Assembly: GCF_030503895.2 (NCBI RefSeq)
Contig: NZ_CP129970.2
Location: 2,279,001-2,343,000, forward strand
DNA length: 64,000 nt
Origin: Marivirga arenosa
GTDB taxonomy: Bacteria; Bacteroidota; Bacteroidia; Cytophagales; Cyclobacteriaceae
Direction: 5' to 3'
In this document: one piece after another, positions 16,994-26,800 of the stretch
Position numbering within the stretch: position 1 is the stretch's first letter
How the letters are laid out: each line of letters opens with the position of its first letter
Translations under genes and position numbers: made by a program
Notes under the pieces: generated by a model
Database searches by the model: none
What the model was told of the DNA's origin: nothing
The model's input: only the letters and a program-made list of their open reading frames with translations

Positions 16994-19900
16994 ATGCAAG
17001 AGGAAGATAAATTGTTTAAAGTATATAAATCATCTGCAGGAAGTGGGAAGACCTTCACACTTACAAAAGAATATTTAAAACTCGCTCTCCGGTTTCCTGA
17101 TCATTTCAAAAAAATATTAGCTGTAACCTTCACAAATAAGGCTACTCAAGAAATGAAGGAGCGTATTATTCAAAATTTATTTGAATTTACATGCTCTACG
17201 GATTCAGTTATGGCTCAACAGCTAAAAGCATATCTGAATATTAACGATAGCCAAGTAAAGCAGAAATCAAAAGATCTTTTGAGCGCCATTCTACATAATT
17301 ATAGTAGATTTTCAGTTCAAACAATCGATACTTTTTTTCAAAATGTAACCCGTTCCTTTGCCAGAGAACTAAGTATTCAGGGTGATGGTGAGCTGTTATT
17401 GAATACTGATGAAGTTCGTCAATCAGTTTTGGATTTATTGTTAGAAGATATTAGTGATCCCAATAATGTATCTTTAAAGAACTGGGTAATTGATTTTTCT
17501 ATCAATAAGTTAGAAGATAAAGGAAGATGGGATGTGAGAAATGATATACTATCATTTACTGAAGAACTATTAAAAGATGATTTTAAAGTTATAGAAGAGG
17601 CTTTAAATTATGACTTGAGTGATTATAAAAAGCTTGACGCATTTAAAAAGTATATTCAGGAAATAATTGCCAGTTTTGAAAATACGTTAGATGGAATTAG
17701 TAAGAAGGCTTTAAAACTAATAGAAACGAAGGGATTAAGCCTAGATGATTTTAGTGGTAAAGGAAGATCTGCACCAAACTTTTTTAATAAGATCAATAAG
17801 ACTACTAAAAATTATGATTTAGCAAACCTTGTAAATAGTACTGTTAAAAAAGCTTTAGATTCTGAAGGTGAAACTTTAGCAGCAAAAACTTCTACTCATA
17901 AAGAGCTAATTATTCAAACTGCTAAAGAGGGATTGTTAGATTATTTTAATGAAGCGATTGAGTTTATTAAGAAAAAAGGTAGCGATTATAGAACAGCTGT
18001 AAATATCCATAAGAATATTTATTTAATAGGATTAACTCGACACTTTAATCAAAGACTTGCGAATTATAAACAAGAAGAAGGAATACAATTTTTATCAGAC
18101 ACCACTCAGTTTTTAAATGAAATCATAGGTACTGATCCTACAGAAAGTCCTTTTGTGTATGAAAAAATGGGAAGTTTTTATGATAACTTTCTAATTGATG
18201 AATTTCAGGATACTTCAACTTTACAATGGCAAAATTTTAAACCCTTAATTGAGAACTCATTAGCCGAAGGTAATGAAAATTTAGTGGTAGGAGATGTAAA
18301 ACAATCTATTTATAGATGGAGAGGTGGTGATTGGAGACTTCTACTAAAGGGCCTTAAGGATGACATACCAACTGCATTTTATCAAGAGAAAGAATTAACT
18401 CATAATTTTCGAAGTAAGCCTAATGTTATAGATTTTAATAATGATCTATTTACTAGTCTTCCAGAATTAATTATTAACCAAGCGACCAGTAAGAAGACCA
18501 ATCAATTTTCAGAGGATGTCGAACATTTACTTCAAGATTTACCCGCTGCTTATCATGAGGTAGTTCAACAAAAGAAAGATAAGTATCCATTCGATGGATA
18601 TGTGGACCTGCAGTTTTTTGAAGAGGAAGTATTAGAAAATGGAGATAAAATTAGCTGGAAAGCTAAAGCGATTTCAAAATTCATTTCAGATTTAGAAAAA
18701 CTTCAGGATGCGGGTATTAATTTAAAAGAAGTTGGAGTTTTAGTTAGAAAAAAATCTGAGGGGATTGAGATTCAAGACTATATTGAGGCCTACAAAAAAG
18801 AGAATCCTGAAAAACTGAAGCGTTATCATTATAATATTATTTCAGATGAAACTCTCCTACTTTCAAGTGCTCACATTGTGAATTTTCTTTTAAACTGTTT
18901 TAATTATCTCTACACCGAAGATGATATAGCCTTAGCACAGATTAAATTTTATTACCATCAAATCATTCTGAATGAAAATCAGGCAACTCATCAATTGGTT
19001 AAAAAGAACTCAACTGATGATTTGATCCCAGAACAATTCTTATCCTCTCAAAAGCAATTAATGAGTTTGAGCTTGCTAGAGATGAGCGAGCAATTAATTC
19101 AAATTTTCGAATTGAAAAAGATTCAGCAGGAAAAGGCTTATTTGTCAGCTTTTCAAGATGTTTTATTAGAGTTTGGGAATAAAGGCGGCATACCTGATTT
19201 TATGGAATGGTGGGAGCAGAATAATAGTTCCTATGCGATAAAATTACAATCCGATGAAAATGCAGCTAGATTAATGACTATTCATAAATCAAAAGGCTTG
19301 GAATTTACAGTATGTATGATTCCATTATTGGATTGGCAACTGAGTCCGAACGGATTAATGGCCCCAACACTTTGGGTGAATACAAACGGAACCCCTTTTG
19401 ATAAAATTTCATATTTGCCAGTAAAACATGGTTCTTCTTTAATCAATTCAGTTTTTGAAAATGCGTATTGGCAGGAAGAAGTAAAAAGCTATTTAGATAA
19501 TTTGAATGTGTTATATGTTGCCATGACTAGAGCAGGAGATGCTTTGATTGTGAATTCAAATGCTAAAAGTAAAATAGGTTATATATCAAAACTTATTCAA
19601 GAGTTTGCTTCTGAACATTCTGATTGGAATATAGAAGAATTCAGACTGCAAATAGGTAGTGATGAAGAATTAGTTTCAATTGCAAAAGAGGTTAATCGAA
19701 ATAAAGATGATGCTACTAATGAGTCTATAAATTTGACCTATTACGAAAGTCATAACTGGCATAAAAAGCTTCAAATAAAAGAATCTAATGCACTTATAGA
19801 GGATGATTCAGGAATATCTAGAACAGATTTTGGAATTTATGTGCATGATATTTTATCAAAGTTAAATGATATTCAAGAGCTACCTGTACTGCTTGATAAG

Positions 19901-20242
19901 TATAAGACAGAGAAATCATTGTCCGAAAGTGATTTTAATGATATTCAGGAAATTGTCAGTTCAAATCTGGAGAAAGGAAGTGATTTGCTTAAATGGTTCG
20001 AAACGGATTGGCAGGTTAAAACCGAGGTTCCGATTTTACTTCCAGATGGATCATTGATCCGATTGGATCGTGTTTTAATAAAAGAAAATGAAGCCAGAAT
20101 TTTAGACTTCAAAACAGGTAAAAAATCTGAAGCAGACAAAAAGCAATTAAACTTTTATAAGAAGACATTGAAAAAAATGGACTATCAAAAAGTAACGGCT
20201 CATTTGGCTTATCTGGATCCTCTTGAAATTTTAGAAGTTTAG
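16994..20242 (+). CDS. UvrD/RecB-family helicase-nuclease, AddA-like
   Basis: A 1082-residue SF1A DNA helicase. Motifs in order: Walker A SSAGSGKTFTLT (Lys19), motif Ia AVTFTNKATQEMKER, Walker B/II LIDEFQDTSTLQW, motif III VVGDVKQSIYRWRGGDW, motif IV LTHNFRSKP, motif V MTIHKSKGLEF, and motif VI VLYVAMTRAGDALIV. A C-terminal PD-(D/E)XK nuclease is indicated by RILDFKTGKKSEADKKQLNF. With the next gene it forms the Bacteroidota AddAB/RecBCD-type complex that resects double-strand ends for recombination and degrades linear DNA. The gap to the partner is 44 bases, so they are likely one operon. Confidence 0.9.
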   Translation: MQEEDKLFKVYKSSAGSGKTFTLTKEYLKLALRFPDHFKKILAVTFTNKATQEMKERIIQNLFEFTCSTDSVMAQQLKAYLNINDSQVKQKSKDLLSAILHNYSRFSVQTIDTFFQNVTRSFARELSIQGDGELLLNTDEVRQSVLDLLLEDISDPNNVSLKNWVIDFSINKLEDKGRWDVRNDILSFTEELLKDDFKVIEEALNYDLSDYKKLDAFKKYIQEIIASFENTLDGISKKALKLIETKGLSLDDFSGKGRSAPNFFNKINKTTKNYDLANLVNSTVKKALDSEGETLAAKTSTHKELIIQTAKEGLLDYFNEAIEFIKKKGSDYRTAVNIHKNIYLIGLTRHFNQRLANYKQEEGIQFLSDTTQFLNEIIGTDPTESPFVYEKMGSFYDNFLIDEFQDTSTLQWQNFKPLIENSLAEGNENLVVGDVKQSIYRWRGGDWRLLLKGLKDDIPTAFYQEKELTHNFRSKPNVIDFNNDLFTSLPELIINQATSKKTNQFSEDVEHLLQDLPAAYHEVVQQKKDKYPFDGYVDLQFFEEEVLENGDKISWKAKAISKFISDLEKLQDAGINLKEVGVLVRKKSEGIEIQDYIEAYKKENPEKLKRYHYNIISDETLLLSSAHIVNFLLNCFNYLYTEDDIALAQIKFYYHQIILNENQATHQLVKKNSTDDLIPEQFLSSQKQLMSLSLLEMSEQLIQIFELKKIQQEKAYLSAFQDVLLEFGNKGGIPDFMEWWEQNNSSYAIKLQSDENAARLMTIHKSKGLEFTVCMIPLLDWQLSPNGLMAPTLWVNTNGTPFDKISYLPVKHGSSLINSVFENAYWQEEVKSYLDNLNVLYVAMTRAGDALIVNSNAKSKIGYISKLIQEFASEHSDWNIEEFRLQIGSDEELVSIAKEVNRNKDDATNESINLTYYESHNWHKKLQIKESNALIEDDSGISRTDFGIYVHDILSKLNDIQELPVLLDKYKTEKSLSESDFNDIQEIVSSNLEKGSDLLKWFETDWQVKTEVPILLPDGSLIRLDRVLIKENEARILDFKTGKKSEADKKQLNFYKKTLKKMDYQKVTAHLAYLDPLEILEV

Positions 20243-20286
20243 TAAAATAAATAACCTTATAAATATCAAAAATAATTGATATCAAA

Positions 20287-23106
20287 ATGACATTTTTAGA
20301 AGAAGTAGCTCAAAATATTTACCATAAATACGGAGAAAATATTTCCGACTATACTATCATTTTTCCCAATAGAAGAGCTAGTTTATTTTTTAATACTGCC
20401 TTAAGGAAATTGATAAATAAGCCCATTTGGGCTCCAGAATCGATTTCGATAGAGGATTTTGTGAAACAGCAAAGTGAATATGCTGTTCCTGATCAACTCA
20501 GTTTAGTGTTTACTTTACATGAAGTTTTTCAAAAACATGCTCCTTTTAAGGAAGATTTTGAGCAGTTCTATTTCTGGGGGGATATGTTGGTAAAAGACTT
20601 TAATGATGTGGATCATTATATGGCTGATGCTAAGCCATTATTTGCTAATTTATTCGAATGGAAAAAATTATCAGACACAGATTTCTTAACAAAAGAACAA
20701 CTTCTATTGATAGAGAAATTTTGGAGAAGTTTTGAAGCAAAACCCAAAGAAGCCCAAGAGAAATTTACACGTAATTGGAATATCTTATACCCTGTTTATG
20801 AAGATTTCAGAAATAAATTATTACAACATAAACAGGCTTACAATGGCTTATTGTATAGGATTTATGCTGATAAATTACTTTCAGGTAAAGAAAGGATATC
20901 TGATAAATTAATTTTTGCTGGATTTAACGCCTTAACCAAAACCGAAGAAGCCATTATTTCTGAAGCGGTTAAAAATGGAGCAGAAGTGTTTTGGGATTTA
21001 GATGCCTATTATGCTTCAAAAGAAAATATTAATCAAGAGGCAGGAAATTTTTTCAGGGAATATGCAAACCATAGTATTTTAGGAATGACTATGCCTTCTG
21101 ACTTGCCTAATAAAATCTTAGAGAATACACCTCAAATAAATATTACGGAGATAAAAGGAAATATTGCACAGACAAAATTTTTAGGGCAATTATTGTTGAA
21201 GCAAAATTTAGAATCTCCTGAGAAAACTGTAATAATTTTAGGGGATGAAAGTCTACTATTCCCCGTTTTGTATGCATTACCTGAAAATATCAAAAAGGTA
21301 AATGTTACCATGGGCTATCCATTACGTTTTGCTTCCATCTATCAATTAATGAATACTTGTCTACATTTACAGAAAAATAGTAGGACTGAAAAAGACGAAA
21401 TTTCCTTCAATCACAGAGATGTGTTAAAAGTATTGAAGCATCCATTTGTAGGGAACTTATTAGAGGAAGAAGCGAAATCACTCATCCAACATATTGAAAG
21501 CAATAATTTAATTCGATTGAAATTAGAGGATTTATTCCTTGAAACTCAACAACACAATGAGCTGATAAAGATTTTATTCAAAGATGGATCAGAAAATTAT
21601 TTTCTCTACTTAAAGAATATATTGCAATTTGTTCATTCTGAGGAAATAGAAACTACTGAACAAGAGTTTATTGCTGAGATATACAAACAAATAAGTCAGT
21701 TAGAACAAATAATTAGTGATTTTGATCTATCACTCGATATCAATGCCTTTATACGATTGTTTAATAGAATTATACAATCTATAAGAGTGCCCTTTTCAGG
21801 AGAGCCGCTTGAGGGGATTCAGATTATGGGTGTACTTGAATCTAGGAATCTGGATTTTGATCACATTTATTTTTTAAGTATTAGTGAGGACAATTTTCCT
21901 GGCGGTGCTAATAATCAATCTTTCATCCCTTATAATATTCGTAAAGCCTACGGCCTTCCTACTTTAGAGCAAAGAGATGCTATTTATGCGTATTTATTTT
22001 ACAGACTTCTTCAGCGATCTAAGGATATTAATTTAATGTATAATAGTGATAATACTGGTGGAAAAGGAGGAGAACCTAGTCGTTATCTTTTACAATTACA
22101 ATATGAATTAGGTCTTCAGTCTGATAAAATAAAACTTCAAAATTTAAATCAAGATCCTCAAGCAGCAGAATCATACCCTATCAGTATTGAAAAAAATGAA
22201 GAGATTCGCTCAATCCTTGATCAATATTCAAATGAAAGATACTTATCTGCTTCAGCACTTAAAACTTACCTAAACTGTAGGCTTCAGTTTTATTTTAAAT
22301 ACATAGCGGGTTTAAAAGAAAGGGAAGAGGTAAGTGAGGATTTAGATGCAGCTGACTTTGGTAATATCTTACATCATACCATGGAGGAGCTTTATGGTAG
22401 CGTTTTAGGAGAACCGCTGGATCAGAATAAAATCATTTTATTAAAAAATGATATAGATAAAATAGTTCGTAAAGAATTTGCTGATTTATACGGAAAAGGG
22501 AAAGATGTAAAAGAGTATAAATTTGAAGGAAGAAATATCATCATTAGAGATGTGGTGAAAAGAATGATAGCCCAAATTCTTGATTATGATGTCAAAATTG
22601 CTCCTTTTACTGTAAAAGCTGTGGAGGGTGAATTTGAACACAAAATATCATTGGATAATGGTCGTAACATCAGAATGAAAGGTTCTATCGATCGTTTGGA
22701 TGAAAAGGAAAATACCATCCGAGTTATTGATTATAAATCTGGTGGGGATGAAGTAAAATTCCCAGATGTTGAAAGCTTATTTGATCGAGACCATAAAGAC
22801 AGAAATGGTGCTGCTATGCAAACTCTGATGTATTCATTTTTATATATAAAATCTCCTGATTATGATGGAGAAAAGAATGTTATGCCTGGTTTATACAATG
22901 GGAAAGGGCTATTTCAAAATGATTTTTCAGAAAAACTAAAGATGAATTCTAAGCAAATAAATAATGCAGTTTTATTGATGGAGGAATTTGAAGAAGGATT
23001 GAAAAAGATCTTAACTGAATTATTTAATAGCGATCAAGAATTCGATCAAACCAGTAAAATAGAGAATTGTACGTATTGTCCTTATAGAACAATTTGCAAT
23101 AAATAA
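20287..23106 (+). CDS. PD-(D/E)XK nuclease family protein, AddB-like
   Basis: A 939-residue partner of the preceding helicase. The N-terminal half resembles an inactivated UvrD-like helicase (DYTIIFPNRRASLFFN; no intact Walker A), as in AddB. The C-terminal third has a RecB-type nuclease: GNILHHTMEELYG, then RMKGSIDRLDEKENTIRVID with YKSGG (the D...D-x-K core). Cys residues at LKTYLNCRLQFYFKY and at the extreme C-terminus (CTYCPYRTIC, spacing C-x2-C-x5-C) match the AddB iron-sulfur staple. A perfect 9-bp hairpin lies five bases past the stop. Confidence 0.88.
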   Translation: MTFLEEVAQNIYHKYGENISDYTIIFPNRRASLFFNTALRKLINKPIWAPESISIEDFVKQQSEYAVPDQLSLVFTLHEVFQKHAPFKEDFEQFYFWGDMLVKDFNDVDHYMADAKPLFANLFEWKKLSDTDFLTKEQLLLIEKFWRSFEAKPKEAQEKFTRNWNILYPVYEDFRNKLLQHKQAYNGLLYRIYADKLLSGKERISDKLIFAGFNALTKTEEAIISEAVKNGAEVFWDLDAYYASKENINQEAGNFFREYANHSILGMTMPSDLPNKILENTPQINITEIKGNIAQTKFLGQLLLKQNLESPEKTVIILGDESLLFPVLYALPENIKKVNVTMGYPLRFASIYQLMNTCLHLQKNSRTEKDEISFNHRDVLKVLKHPFVGNLLEEEAKSLIQHIESNNLIRLKLEDLFLETQQHNELIKILFKDGSENYFLYLKNILQFVHSEEIETTEQEFIAEIYKQISQLEQIISDFDLSLDINAFIRLFNRIIQSIRVPFSGEPLEGIQIMGVLESRNLDFDHIYFLSISEDNFPGGANNQSFIPYNIRKAYGLPTLEQRDAIYAYLFYRLLQRSKDINLMYNSDNTGGKGGEPSRYLLQLQYELGLQSDKIKLQNLNQDPQAAESYPISIEKNEEIRSILDQYSNERYLSASALKTYLNCRLQFYFKYIAGLKEREEVSEDLDAADFGNILHHTMEELYGSVLGEPLDQNKIILLKNDIDKIVRKEFADLYGKGKDVKEYKFEGRNIIIRDVVKRMIAQILDYDVKIAPFTVKAVEGEFEHKISLDNGRNIRMKGSIDRLDEKENTIRVIDYKSGGDEVKFPDVESLFDRDHKDRNGAAMQTLMYSFLYIKSPDYDGEKNVMPGLYNGKGLFQNDFSEKLKMNSKQINNAVLLMEEFEEGLKKILTELFNSDQEFDQTSKIENCTYCPYRTICNK

Positions 23107-23110
23107 AAAA

Positions 23111-23135
23111 GCGACACGTGAACTAAACGTGTCGC
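23111..23135. terminator. Perfect 9-bp hairpin after addB-like gene
   Basis: GCGACACGT pairs perfectly with ACGTGTCGC across a 7-base loop. On the + strand it lacks a T-run and instead is preceded by six A, so by rule it would terminate minus-strand transcription. For the + strand it may act as a 3'-end stabiliser. It is conspicuously G+C-rich in AT-rich surroundings. Confidence 0.5.
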
Positions 23136-23361
23136 CAAACCTAATTGAACATGAAAACTAAATTGTTATCTGAAATAACTTTTCTATAAACCTGATTGAG
23201 AATAAATAGTTTTCAAATTCAGGGCTTTATATAAGAACTTTTTAAAAGTTTATTATTTCTTAACCTAGATGAATATTATTGCTCTATTAAAATCATCTGG
23301 ATAGTGTAATATTTTTATGTTCATTTAAAACCTTTTACATTTACATTCGTAATTGAAATTC

Positions 23362-23793
23362 ATGCCAAAGCAGAAAACTATACTAGCACTATTTTTATCC
23401 TTTCTTGTATTGAGTACAAGCTTAGGTGCGGTGATGTATAAGCACTACTGTGGTGATAATCTGCAAGATGTGGCTTTGTCGGAAAGTGACCAACACTGCA
23501 CACATCATCAGGATGATAAAAAAATGCCAGCATGCCATAAGCATGAAGCTGATAAAGAAGGATGCTGTAAAACCGAAACTCAAAAAATTGCAGTTGACGA
23601 TATTCAGCAAGAGAAAGAAAGTAATTCAATTCTTAAGTCTGGATCTTCTTTTGTTTCGGTAATTTATGTATTGGTTAATTATTTGTTTTCTAGTCCACTA
23701 GACAATCAGGCAAGAATTAGTTTCGTATATTTTGACGGCCCCCCACTATATAAAGCCTCTTTAGAAGTACTTTACCAAAGCTTTTTGATTTAA
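23362..23793 (+). CDS. HYC_CC_PP family secreted/membrane protein
   Basis: A 143-residue protein with an N-terminal signal or anchor (ILALFLSFLVLSTSLGAVMY) and the three marks of the HYC_CC_PP family in order: HYC (residues 28-30), GCC (about 67-69) and DGPP near the C-terminus. Between them is a His/Cys-rich stretch (DQHCTHHQDDKKMPACHKHE) that looks metal-binding. The ATG at 23362 is preferred over an in-frame TTG at 23353. Its place directly before a CusA-like pump suggests a role in periplasmic copper or other metal handling; this is an inference from context. Confidence 0.8.
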   Translation: MPKQKTILALFLSFLVLSTSLGAVMYKHYCGDNLQDVALSESDQHCTHHQDDKKMPACHKHEADKEGCCKTETQKIAVDDIQQEKESNSILKSGSSFVSVIYVLVNYLFSSPLDNQARISFVYFDGPPLYKASLEVLYQSFLI

Positions 23794-23796
23794 TAC

Positions 23797-23867
23797 TACC
23801 ATTGCTTTAAACAAGCGAAGAGAGCAAATGCTCCTTTGATAAAATATCTATGTTTAAATCAATGGTA
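23797..23867 (+). promoter_or_regulatory. Long imperfect hairpin immediately upstream of the CusA-like gene
   Basis: TACCATTGCTTTAAAC (23797-23812) and GTTTAAATCAATGGTA (23852-23867) are reverse complements at 15 of 16 positions. The 39-base centre contains a small second stem (GAGC-AAAT-GCTC). The hairpin begins three bases after the HYC protein stop and ends five bases before the pump ATG, so it could regulate translation of the pump or uncouple the two genes. No T-run follows, so it is not a classical terminator. Confidence 0.55.
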
Positions 23868-23872
23868 ATTGT

Positions 23873-26800
23873 ATGTTAAATCGAATTATAAAATTTTTCT
23901 TATATAATAAGTTAGTCACCTTTATTTTATTGATAGGTCTTGTGGCCTGGGGAATTGCAGTAGCTCCTTTTGGCTGGAATATTAACTTCTTGCCATCAGA
24001 TCCGGTTCCAGTTGATGCTATTCCTAATTATGGTGAAAATCAGCAAATAGTTTTCACAGAATGGAAGGGGCGTTCTCCCCAAGATATTGAAGATCAAATT
24101 TCTTATCCGTTAACCACCTATTTACTAGGTATTTCAGGTGTAAAAACTGTCAGAAGTTCTTCAATTTTCGGCTTTTCGAGTATCTATATCATTTTTAATG
24201 AAGAAAATGAATTCTACTGGACCCGTTCACGAATATTGGAAAAACTGAATTCTATTCCACAAGGTCTATTGCCTGAAGGAGTTCAGCCTACTTTAGGGCC
24301 TGATGCCACTGCTTTAGGACAAGTTTATTGGTACACTATTGAAGGCCGAGACAAAGATGGAAATCCCACTGGAGGCTGGAATTTGGATGAAATCAGATCT
24401 GTTCAGGATTATTATGTGAAATATGGATTAAATGCAGCTGAAAATGTATCTGAAGTAGCATCAATTGGAGGTTTTGTAAAAGAATATCAGATTGATGTAA
24501 ATCCAGATGCTTTAAAAATCTATAATATATCTCTTGAAAAAGTTCTTTCCGCTGTTAAAAATTCTAATAGAGATGTTGGCGCTAAAACTATAGAGATAAA
24601 CCAAGCTGAATATTTAGTTCGTGGCTTAGGGTATATTAAGAATAAAGAAGATATAGAATCGGCTGTAGTAGCAGTTGAGAATAATACACCTATTCGAATA
24701 AAAGATGTAGCAAGTGTAAGCTTAGGGCCAGCAACTAGGAGAGGAGTATTAGATAAAGATGGTGCTGAGGTAGTTGGGGGAGTAGTAGTGGCAAGATATG
24801 GAGCAAATCCATTGCAAGTTATCAATAATGTTAAGGCAAAAATAAATGAGATAGCACCAGGCCTACCTTCTAAAATTTTAGCAGATGGAACTGAAAGTAA
24901 GCTGACCATTGTACCTTTCTATGATCGGTCAGATTTAATATATGAAACGCTTAATACGCTTGAAGATGCACTTAGCCTGCAAATTCTGATTTCAATATTG
25001 GTCATTACTATAATGGTTTACAGGATCAGAGCCTCACTTTTAATTTCTTCTTTATTACCTATAGCCATACTAATTGTATTTATAGCCATGCGCTATGTGG
25101 GGGTTACAGCCAATATAGTGGCCCTTTCAGGTATAGCCATTGCTATTGGTACTATGGTCGATTTAGGTATTATCCTAACAGAAAATATTCTTAAGCACTT
25201 AGATGATGCTAATGAAGGGGATTCATTAATTGATATTATTTACAGAGGAGCTTCTGAAGTTTCAGGTGCAATCTTAACTGCAGTATCAACAACTATTGTC
25301 AGTTTTACACCTGTTTTTTCTCTACAGGCTGCGGAAGGAAAGCTTTTTAGTCCTTTAGCATTTACGAAGACTTTTGCTTTAGTAGCTGCACTTTTGGTGA
25401 GTTTATTAATTCTTCCTGCATTAGCCCATTTGTTTTTTGGATTGAAACCAAAAAATAAATGGGTAAGTAGACTAGTCAATCCAGCGTTAACAGTTGCAGG
25501 TATTTTATTATTGATTTTTGGCCACAATTGGGCAGCTGTGGTTTTATTGCTTTTTGGGATCATGGGCTTTATAAAAGGTCTTGTGGTAAAAAGAGGTTTA
25601 ACTCTTCATTTCATAATAAAGTGGATTATAGATAAAGCAGATATTATTATCACTTTATTTGCTGTTTTATGGTTATTGGCTGAATATTGGCTACCACTTG
25701 GGCCTGCCAAATCAATTCTTTCTAATTTTATTTTTGTTGGACTAATAGTTGGGTTGATTTTAGTAGTCTTTATTTTAATTGAAGCCTATTACAAATCAAT
25801 TCTAAATTTATGCTTAGAGTATAAAAAGACATTTCTATCAATCCCAGTGGCTCTAATTATGCTAGGTCTTGTGATTTGGTTAGGGTTTAATACAGTATTC
25901 GGATTTATAGCAAATGGTTTTAATGCATTGGGTTGGGATATTGAAAAATCAAAACCATGGACTGCCATTTCCAATACCTTTCCTGGAATTGGAGAGGAAT
26001 TTATGCCATCTTTAAATGAAGGAAGCTTCCTATTAATGCCAACTTCAATGCCGCATTCGGGTGTTGCTTACAATCGCAAAGTTTTAGGTCAGTTGGATAT
26101 GATCTTAACGAATATACCAGAGGTTGAACTTACAGTGGGTAAATTAGGTCGTGTGCAATCTGCCTTAGATCCAGCACCGGTTTCCATGTTCGAAAATGTC
26201 ATTAACTACAGGCCGGAATTTATTCTAAATGAAAAAGGAGAAAGACAGAGGTTTGAAGTTAATTCTGATGGTAATTATGCTATTAAGTCAGAGCGTTTGA
26301 AATCAGTAAAAGGTGTTTCTGATGAGCTTTATTTTTCTACAAATAATAGGAAATTCCTTAATTCGGAAGGAGAGAAGTTAGAAGAAACAATTCAAACTGA
26401 AATTGAACAACTAGTAAATGGTAATTATAAACAATTCCTGATTCCAGATGAGGATGGCCTTTATTTTAGAAACTGGAGAGATCATATTAAAACTCCGGAT
26501 GATATATGGAATGAGATTGCCAAAGCTACCAAAATCCCAGGTGTTACTTCAGCTCCAAAACTACAGCCTATTGAAACACGATTGGTTATGCTTCAAACAG
26601 GAATGAGAGCCCCAATGGGGATTAAAGTATTTGGTCCTGATTTGCGTTCAATTGAGAAATTCTCCTTGGAATTAGAGGATGTGTTGAAAGAGGTAAACTC
26701 TGTAAAATCTGAAGCGGTTTTTGCAGATCGTATAGTGGGTAAACCATATATGTTATTGGATATTGATCGACAAGAGATTGCCCGATATGGATTAAGTGTT

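Noticed and set aside
24520-24909. 129-codon antisense frame inside the CusA-like gene
   Set aside because: It is a shadow of the strongly conserved sense frame; no promoter or recognisable product.
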